A stretch of DNA of 10,435 bases, taken from Deltaproteobacteria bacterium (GTDB taxonomy: Bacteria > Myxococcota_A > UBA796 > UBA2385). Below, piece after piece: positions 5,765 through 10,435 of this stretch. The first letter of the stretch is position 1. Each line of letters opens with the position of its first letter. The stretch spans positions 1 through 10,435 of the forward strand of contig WGAH01000834.1 in NCBI GenBank assembly GCA_015489145.1, read 5' to 3'. The position numbers and the translations under genes are program-made. The notes under the pieces were generated by a model that worked only from the letters and a program-made list of their open reading frames with translations, made no database searches and had not been told where the DNA came from.

Positions 5765-6790
5765 ATGACGCGCACGAAGGCGATCCTGCTGGCGATTCCG
5801 ACGCTGGCCCTCGCGGCGGCCTGCAACAAGGCGAGCAACCCGGGCGACAAGGGCCACACCGACCCCGGAAAGGTCGACACCGGCGGCGACGACACCGGCG
5901 CCCCCTGCACCGCCGAGGTGGTCGGGATCGACCCGGAGGACGGCACCACCGACTTCTACTGGCGCGACACCTTCGCCGTGGTCTTCTCGGAGCCCGCCGA
6001 GGACCTCGCCGCGTTCTCGCTGGTCGACGGGTCGGGCGCCGAGGTCGAGCTGCGGGCGGACTTCGACGACAGCGGCCTCAACGCCACCGTGGGGGCCGTC
6101 GACGGGCTGGCCGGCGACACCGCCTACACCCTCACCGTGGAGGTGTGCGGCGCCGAGAGCACCGTCTCCTTCGCCACGAGCGCCTACGGCCTGCCCCTCG
6201 AGGTCGATCCGACCGAGCTCGTCGGCAACACCTACGACTTCGACCTCGGCGGCGCCGACTACGTGGAGCCCGCCGGGCTGGGGGCCCTCATCGGCCTGTA
6301 CCTCTCCGAGCCGCTGCTCATCGGCGTGGTGGACGCCGGCGAGGACACGGTCTCGCTCATGGGCGCCCAGGGCACGGTGGACGCCAGCAGCCAGATCCAC
6401 CAGGACACCAACCTCGCCACCTGGGACTTCGGCGAGGCCGACTTCTCGGAAGCCCCCTTCTTCTCGGCCACCGCCGACGAGATCGTCATCGACTACAACG
6501 GCATCGAGGTGCCGATTCACGCCTTCCACGTCGAGGGCACCTTCGCCGCCGACGCCAGCTCCATCGGCGGGGCCGAGGCGAACGGCCTGGCCGACACGCG
6601 CAACATGGGGCCGCTCCTCGACCTGCCCGACGAGCCCGACAGCGTCTGCAACGTCGCCCAGGAGTGGCTCGGCATCACCTGCGAGGCCTGCCCCGACGGC
6701 GGCGCCTACTGCCTGACCCTCGAGGCCCTGTTCGACCCGGCGCCCCTCGTCGAGGGCCTCACCCTCGAAGAGGTCGTGCCGGAGGAGTAG
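5765..6790 (+). CDS. Lipoprotein with Big_5 (SbsA Ig-like) domain and unrecognised C-terminal domain
   Basis: The 341-residue precursor begins with a basic N-terminus, a hydrophobic stretch and lipobox LAAAC, giving Cys20 as lipid-anchor site. A flexible linker with VDTGGDDTG (37-45) follows. Residues about 50-138 fit a Big_5/SbsA Ig-like domain: an IDPEDG opening, FAVVFSEP (70-77) and a late AYTLTV..CG strand, with Cys48 and Cys128 possibly paired. The remaining 200 residues are not recognised. They are acidic and rich in small residues, and end in a compact Cys cluster (Cys295, 306, 309 and 316, including CEACPDG). The strong purine-rich GGAGGAGGAG at 5752-5761 sits just before ATG 5765 and fixes the start. 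The gene lies in the same direction as the PPC-type lipoprotein but probably has its own promoter. Anchoring in the inner or outer membrane and exposure to the exterior are inferred; no enzymatic function is suggested by the sequence. Confidence 0.78.
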   Translation: MTRTKAILLAIPTLALAAACNKASNPGDKGHTDPGKVDTGGDDTGAPCTAEVVGIDPEDGTTDFYWRDTFAVVFSEPAEDLAAFSLVDGSGAEVELRADFDDSGLNATVGAVDGLAGDTAYTLTVEVCGAESTVSFATSAYGLPLEVDPTELVGNTYDFDLGGADYVEPAGLGALIGLYLSEPLLIGVVDAGEDTVSLMGAQGTVDASSQIHQDTNLATWDFGEADFSEAPFFSATADEIVIDYNGIEVPIHAFHVEGTFAADASSIGGAEANGLADTRNMGPLLDLPDEPDSVCNVAQEWLGITCEACPDGGAYCLTLEALFDPAPLVEGLTLEEVVPEE

Positions 6791-6803
6791 GCGACCCGCC
6801 CGC

Positions 6804-6832
6804 TTCGCAGCCGGGGCCGGCTGGGGTAGGCT
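6804..6832 (+). promoter_or_regulatory. Putative sigma-70-type promoter with internal dyad
   Basis: TTCGCA (6804-6809; four of six matches to TTGACA) is separated by exactly 17 bases from TAGGCT (6827-6832; TA...T retained), with a predicted start near 6839, about 12 bases before the GTG of the hydroxylase gene. A 14-bp dyad, AGCCGG-GG-CCGGCT (6809-6822), occupies the spacer. It could be an operator, or a hairpin ending the upstream lipoprotein transcript. Confidence 0.35.
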
Positions 6833-6850
6833 TCGGACCCGGGAGGTGTC

Positions 6851-7618
6851 GTGGAGCGCCTGTTCCTCCAGGGCGGAGCGATGGCCCTGTTCCTCGTGGC
6901 CGGCCGGCTGCGCCCCCGCGTGCCGGGGGTGCCGCTGGTCCACCGCGACCTCGTGCTCAACCTGCTCAACGGGCTGGTGCTCTTCGCCTTCGCCTGGGCG
7001 GTGATCGAGCCGCTGACCGCCGGCGCCGAGGTCGGGCTGGTCGACGGCGCCCTCCTCGGGCCCCCGGCGGCGCAGTTCCTCGTCGCCTTCCTGCTCCTCG
7101 ACTTCACGCGCTACTGGGTCCACCGGGCCGACCACCGGGTGCCCTGGCTGTGGACCTTCCACCGCGTCCACCACTCGGCCGAGGTCCTGGACGCCACGAC
7201 GGGGCTGCGCATGCACCTCGTCGACTTCGTGCAGCTCGCCGCCATTCCCGTGCTCCTCTTCGGGGTGCTGATCGACACCTCGGGCTTCGCGCCCTGGGTG
7301 GTGCCGGCGGCGATGGGGGTGGGCGTGGTCATGGACGCCTGGCAGCACGCCAACCTGCGGGTCGACACGTCGAGCGCCCTGTTCCGGGCCTGGGACGCGC
7401 TGTTCAACAACCCCCACTTCCACTGCTGGCACCACACCCGCGACGGCGAGCTGCACGACGGCAACTACGGCAACACGCTGACGATCTGGGATCGCCTGTT
7501 CGGGAGCTGCGTGAGCCGCCCCGAGCCGCCGGAGGCTTACGGCCTCGACGAGACGCAGGCCCTCGACAACACCCTGTGGGGCTGGCACCTGCTCCGCCGC
7601 CGCGCGACGGCGGGCTGA
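6851..7618 (+). CDS. Fatty acid hydroxylase / sterol desaturase superfamily membrane enzyme
   Basis: The 255-residue protein has the full histidine set of the di-iron fatty acid hydroxylase superfamily: HRADH (91-95), HRVHH (104-108), His166 within QHAN (165-168) and HCWHH (191-195), preceded by NNPHF. Hydrophobic spans around 34-52, 70-88, 126-142 and 147-163 place the iron ligands on the cytoplasmic face, as in the family. Known members use O2 and an electron donor to hydroxylate or desaturate sterols, fatty acyl chains, ornithine lipids or carotenoids; the substrate here cannot be told. The GTG start is preferred over an internal ATG at 6881 because GGGAGG (6841-6846) stands four bases upstream. 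The stop lies 7 bases before the LPG-synthase-type membrane gene, so the two are probably co-transcribed and may act on the same lipid. No electron-transfer partner is encoded nearby. Confidence 0.87.
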   Translation: MERLFLQGGAMALFLVAGRLRPRVPGVPLVHRDLVLNLLNGLVLFAFAWAVIEPLTAGAEVGLVDGALLGPPAAQFLVAFLLLDFTRYWVHRADHRVPWLWTFHRVHHSAEVLDATTGLRMHLVDFVQLAAIPVLLFGVLIDTSGFAPWVVPAAMGVGVVMDAWQHANLRVDTSSALFRAWDALFNNPHFHCWHHTRDGELHDGNYGNTLTIWDRLFGSCVSRPEPPEAYGLDETQALDNTLWGWHLLRRRATAG

Positions 7619-7625
7619 GTTCGGC

Positions 7626-8621
7626 GTGCGCCTCAAGCTCGGCCTCGTCCTCCTCGCCACGGCGGTCTTCCTCGTCGCGGCCCTGTGGGGCATCGACCTG
7701 GGCGAGGCCCGCGCGGCCCTGGCCCGGACGCGGTGGCTGGCCTTCGTGCCGATGGTGCTGCTCTACCTCCTCGCCCACGTCCTGCGGGCCTGGCGGCTCG
7801 GGCGTCTCGTCGGCGTGCCGGTGCCCTACGGCCGGCTGTTCGCGATCAACACCATCGGCTTCCTCGCGATCAACGTCGTGCCCCTGCGGCTGGGCGAGAT
7901 GGTGCGTCCCTACCTGCTCGCCGAGCGGGAGGGGGTGCCCTTCGGGCGCGGGCTCGCCGCGATCTTCATCGAGCGCATGCTCGACTTCGGGGCGCTCCTC
8001 GTCATCCTCGGGGGGCTGACCTGGGTGGTGGAGCTTCCCGCCGAGGGGATCGTGGTCCACGGCGTCGACGTGATCGGCGCCGGCCAGCGCCTCGCCGGGG
8101 TGGTGCTCGCCGCCGGGGTGGCCGGCGGCGCGGCGCTGGTCCTCGGCGGCGAGCCCGTCCTCCGGCTGGTGCGGCGCCTGCCCCTCGGCGAGCGGGTCGC
8201 CGGGCTGGCGGAGCGCTTTCGCGAGGGCCTGGTCGGCCTGCTGCGGCGGCCGGCCACGGCGCTGGGCTGCGCGCTGGCCACGGCGGGCATCTGGGGGCTG
8301 ACCATCGGCGCGGTGCAGGTGGTCCTGGCCGCCTTTCCCGGGGTGCCCGCGACCTGGCAGGCCGCCTGGACCACCTGGGGCATCACCCTGTCCGGCATGA
8401 CCGCCGTGCCCACCCCGGGCTTCTTCGGCGCCTACGAGCTGTTCTGCACCGCGGCCCTCTGGCTGTTCGGCGTCGACGGGAGCATCGCCCGCACCTTCGC
8501 GGTGGTGCTGCACCTGGGGCAGTTCGGCTTCACCGTGGGCATCGGGGCGATCTTCATGGTGCTCGAGGGCGTCTCCCTGCGCACCCTGGTCGAGCGCCCG
8601 CCGGGGGCGCCCGGCGCCTGA
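7626..8621 (+). CDS. Lysylphosphatidylglycerol synthase TM region-like (UPF0104/AglD/HpnL-type) membrane protein
   Basis: The 331-residue, highly hydrophobic protein has about eight predicted membrane segments (for example 4-22, 37-56, 109-134, 209-237 and 290-314). It shows the conserved marks of the family to which the MprF flippase part, AglD and HpnL belong: N..PLRLGE..R (83-94), then ERMLDF (116-121), and late in the protein PTPGFFGAYE (262-271). The cytosolic aminoacyl-transferase domain of MprF is missing, so this is the stand-alone membrane form, often linked to movement or surface display of lipids or polyprenyl-linked compounds. A 7-base gap to the upstream hydroxylase gene points to one operon and a shared lipid pathway. 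The GTG start has no strong ribosome-binding site; translation may be coupled to the upstream gene. Specific substrate is unknown. Confidence 0.85.
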   Translation: MRLKLGLVLLATAVFLVAALWGIDLGEARAALARTRWLAFVPMVLLYLLAHVLRAWRLGRLVGVPVPYGRLFAINTIGFLAINVVPLRLGEMVRPYLLAEREGVPFGRGLAAIFIERMLDFGALLVILGGLTWVVELPAEGIVVHGVDVIGAGQRLAGVVLAAGVAGGAALVLGGEPVLRLVRRLPLGERVAGLAERFREGLVGLLRRPATALGCALATAGIWGLTIGAVQVVLAAFPGVPATWQAAWTTWGITLSGMTAVPTPGFFGAYELFCTAALWLFGVDGSIARTFAVVLHLGQFGFTVGIGAIFMVLEGVSLRTLVERPPGAPGA

Positions 8622-8638
8622 GGCGCGCCGCTCAGCGG
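8614..8638. terminator. Tandem short hairpins at convergent gene ends
   Basis: GCGCC (8614-8618) pairs with GGCGC (8622-8626) around loop TGA, which is the stop codon of the plus-strand membrane protein gene. One base later CCGC (8628-8631) pairs with GCGG (8635-8638) around loop TCA, the reverse complement of the TGA stop of the minus-strand lipoprotein gene. The stems are only 5 and 4 bp and no T-tract follows, so a terminator role is possible but not secure. Confidence 0.35.
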
Positions 8639-10005
8639 GAGCCGGCCTCCCGCAGGCGCTCGGCGAGGCGGCGGGCGGTCCAGGCCACCCGGGGGCGGGG
8701 GTCGTCGCGGGCGGCGGCGAGGAGCTCGCGGCGCGGCGGGTCGGCCAGGGCGGCCCCCTCCAGGACGCACAGGGCGAGGTCCTCGGCCTCCTCGGGCGCC
8801 CGGAGGCGGCGGGCCTCGCCGAGGTAGTGGACCGTCCGAACCAGCTCGGCATCCAGCTCCTCGGGGCGGGGCGCCCGCCAGAGGTCGCGGGGGGCGCGCA
8901 CCCGCCCCGGGTGGCGCTCGCCGGGGGTGGAGGAGCGGTCGGCGAGGGCCTCGGCCACGCGCCCGACCCAGGCGGCGAGGTCGGGATCGCGCTCGTGGGA
9001 GCGGCCGACGAGGGCCCAGGCGGCGGCGGCGCGGACGTGGGGGACGGCCGCCTCGGGCAGCCAGCGGAGGGGCGTCCCGACCACCCGCTCGGCGGTGGCG
9101 TAGGAGAGGCGCAGGGCCTGCGCCCAGGTCTGGTCGGCGAGGTCGGCGGCCAGGTCCGCGTCCACCGGGGCCAGGGCCCCCGCGAGGGCCTCGACGGCCC
9201 GCCGCACCCGGGCCCAGTCGGCGGGGGCCTCCCGGTTGGCGGGCGGGGCGAGGCCGGCGACCTCGCTCTGCACGTGGGTCAGGCAGCGCCCGAGATAGGG
9301 CCCGGCGCCCCGGCACAGGGCGACGACCGCGTCCATGCGGCTCAGGCGCAGGTGCCCGGCCTTGCGGCTTCGCAGGAGCTGCTCGGCGGACTGGAAGAAG
9401 CACTCGTAGCGCCACTTCTCGTCGGGCACCGCGAGGCAGGCGGCGGCGGCGCCCTCGGCGTCGGCCCGGGTCGCCGCCTCGCGGGCGGCGAGGGACTGGC
9501 AGGCGTTGCGGCTGTCGGCGCAGGAAACCTCGCGCGGCGCCAGGTCGGGGAAGGGGGGCGGCCAGGCGCGGCCGTCCACGTCGACCAGACGGGGGGTGGA
9601 GTCGTCCGCGGCATCGCCCGCGTCGGCGTTTTCGGCGGGGACCTTGGCGCCGGCCGGGGTCGCCCGGGCGTCGAGGGGTCGGCCGGGCTCGGGCAGGGGG
9701 GCCCGGAGGTGCGGGCGCTGGTTGAGTTCCTCGCAGCGCTTCCGGGCCGGGCCCGCCTCGAGGGCCCCGCACAGGGCGGCGGTCTCGCCGGGGAAGGCCT
9801 CGACCAGGCGCGAGACCAGGGCGACGCGCTCGACGGGATCGGGCAGATCGCGAACCAGCTCCGCGACCCGCCGCGGGTCCGCCTCGTAGCGGCCCACCGC
9901 CCACGCTTCCCGGCAGGCGGCGTCGGGGCAGTCGGCGGGGTCCTCCGGCGGGCCGGCGGGGCCGCCGCAGGCGAGAAGTCCGGCGAGGGGGAGGGCGCGC
10001 AGCAT
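8632..10005 (-). CDS. Cys-rich, largely helical putative lipoprotein of unknown function
   Basis: I do not recognise a named family. The 457-residue product starts with a very short hydrophobic segment and lipobox LLAC (Cys13), suggesting a lipoprotein, though a 12-residue signal is shorter than usual. An N-terminal helical part (about 25-100) contains CPDAAC, a later Cys79 and a CEELNQRPHL motif (91-100). After a Pro/Ala/Asp-rich linker (about 101-140), residues 160-250 hold evenly spaced cysteines (162, 169, 190, 202, 231, 241) with a W.YEC.F..AE core, suggesting disulfide-bonded helical repeats. The region after about 265 is Ala/Leu/Arg-rich and helical, ending in HEAT-like pairs. ATG 10005 is used; the only alternative in-frame start, at 10095, would overlap the peptidase gene by 76 bases. 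No Shine-Dalgarno sequence precedes it, and 14 bases separate it from the upstream stop, so coupled translation with the M23 peptidase gene is likely. Confidence 0.65.
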   Translation of the reverse strand: MLRALPLAGLLACGGPAGPPEDPADCPDAACREAWAVGRYEADPRRVAELVRDLPDPVERVALVSRLVEAFPGETAALCGALEAGPARKRCEELNQRPHLRAPLPEPGRPLDARATPAGAKVPAENADAGDAADDSTPRLVDVDGRAWPPPFPDLAPREVSCADSRNACQSLAAREAATRADAEGAAAACLAVPDEKWRYECFFQSAEQLLRSRKAGHLRLSRMDAVVALCRGAGPYLGRCLTHVQSEVAGLAPPANREAPADWARVRRAVEALAGALAPVDADLAADLADQTWAQALRLSYATAERVVGTPLRWLPEAAVPHVRAAAAWALVGRSHERDPDLAAWVGRVAEALADRSSTPGERHPGRVRAPRDLWRAPRPEELDAELVRTVHYLGEARRLRAPEEAEDLALCVLEGAALADPPRRELLAAARDDPRPRVAWTARRLAERLREAGSR

Positions 10006-10019
10006 CGGGTGGAGGCGGC

Positions 10020-10435
10020 CTAACCCGCGGCTCCGGGGCCCCCGGCCGGCGGCGTGCCGGCACGGGAGGCCCCGGCGGGCGCGCCCGGCAGCCACCGCGC
10101 CGGGTCCACCGCCTCGCCGTCCACCCGCAGGCCCAGGTGGAGGTGCGGACCCGTCGCCCGGCCGGTGCTCCCCACCCGGGCGATCACCTGCCCGGCGCGC
10201 ACGCGGTCGCCCCGGGCCACCAGCAGCGCGCTGGCGTGGCAGTACGCCGTGCGGACCCCGGAACCGTGGTCGATCACCAGGTGCAGCCCGTTGACGGGGT
10301 CGCGCCCGGCGCGGCGCACGACCCCGTCCCCGGCGGCCCGGATGGGGCTTCCGGCGGGGAGCGCGATGTCGACGCCCTCGTGGCGCTTGCGGACCCCGAG
10401 GACCGGGTGCATCCGGTACCCGAAGGGGCTGGAGA
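10020..10435 (-). CDS. M23 (LytM/peptidoglycan DD-endopeptidase) family metallopeptidase, N-terminus beyond window
   Basis: This is the C-terminal part of an M23 zinc endopeptidase, which cuts peptide cross-links in peptidoglycan. The reading frame runs off the window: SSPFGYRMHP, the usual opening of the M23 core, begins at the edge, so an in-frame Met at 10412 lies inside the domain and is not the start. Numbering from that Met, the zinc ligands are present as His11 and Asp15 in HEGVD and His92 in HLH, with His90 and His59 as the further catalytic histidines. All are intact, so an active enzyme is likely, unlike the EnvC/NlpD activator type. After the domain a short Ala/Gly/Pro-rich tail ends at a TAG. 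A signal peptide would be outside the window. The gene sits 14 bases upstream of the Cys-rich lipoprotein gene in the same direction, so the two may function together in the periplasm. Confidence 0.9.
   Translation of the reverse strand, partial: SSPFGYRMHPVLGVRKRHEGVDIALPAGSPIRAAGDGVVRRAGRDPVNGLHLVIDHGSGVRTAYCHASALLVARGDRVRAGQVIARVGSTGRATGPHLHLGLRVDGEAVDPARWLPGAPAGASRAGTPPAGGPGAAG

Noticed and set aside
4607..7693. Very long open frame (1028 codons) on the minus strand opposite the two lipoproteins and the hydroxylase gene
   Set aside because: It is antisense to several well-supported genes. Its translation is low-complexity Gly/Val/Arg/Glu with no domain, and it crosses gene boundaries. 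Such frames are expected where stop codons are rare at high GC.
10006..10095. Upstream ATG (10095) for the Cys-rich lipoprotein
   Set aside because: It would overlap the M23 peptidase coding region by 76 bases and add an Arg/Gly-rich stretch. It cannot be fully excluded because the signal peptide from 10005 is short.
1..10435. CRISPR arrays, tRNA or rRNA genes, insertion sequences, attachment sites
   Set aside because: I found no spaced direct repeats, no cloverleaf with a T-arm, no transposase or integrase motifs, and no terminal inverted repeats with duplicated flanks. This was by eye; a tRNA or repeat search would settle it.

Overview
This is a very GC-rich (above 70% by eye), densely coded stretch of bacterial chromosome. 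Nine genes fill it and no gap exceeds about 105 bases. Four lines of evidence suggest a Myxococcota or other deltaproteobacterial lineage: four predicted lipoproteins, Asp-Thr-Gly linkers just after the lipobox, modular ASH/PKD/PPC/Ig-type exported domains, and extreme G/C at third codon positions. This placement is inferred from style; no marker gene is present to confirm it.

Layout. (1) 106-3110, plus strand: a TldE/PmbA-like protein followed, through a 4-base ATGA overlap, by an AidB-like acyl-CoA dehydrogenase. (2) 3129-4610, minus strand: a large modular lipoprotein (two ASH-like domains, a PKD-like domain, a YfaP/DUF2135-like C-terminus) that converges on the dehydrogenase gene. (3) 4611-4714: a divergent promoter region. 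(4) 4715-8621, plus strand: a two-domain PPC-type lipoprotein, a Big_5-type lipoprotein, a fatty acid hydroxylase/sterol desaturase superfamily membrane enzyme, and a lysylphosphatidylglycerol-synthase-type multi-span membrane protein. The last two lie 7 bases apart and look like a lipid-modification and lipid-transfer pair. (5) 8632-10435, minus strand: an M23 peptidase cut by the window edge, then 14 bases on an unrecognised Cys-rich helical lipoprotein, probably co-transcribed.

Most of the genes act at or beyond the cell envelope: lipid-anchored surface proteins, lipid-altering membrane enzymes and a peptidoglycan hydrolase. The TldE-dehydrogenase pair is the cytoplasmic exception and the most unusual association. 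I see no mobile element, CRISPR array, rRNA or tRNA, and no clearly recognisable new multi-gene system. The most distinctive sequence-level signals are a strong context rule for rare T-ending codons (31 of 38 in six fully read genes precede a codon starting with C) and GC-rich hairpins at both convergent junctions with stop codons in their loops.
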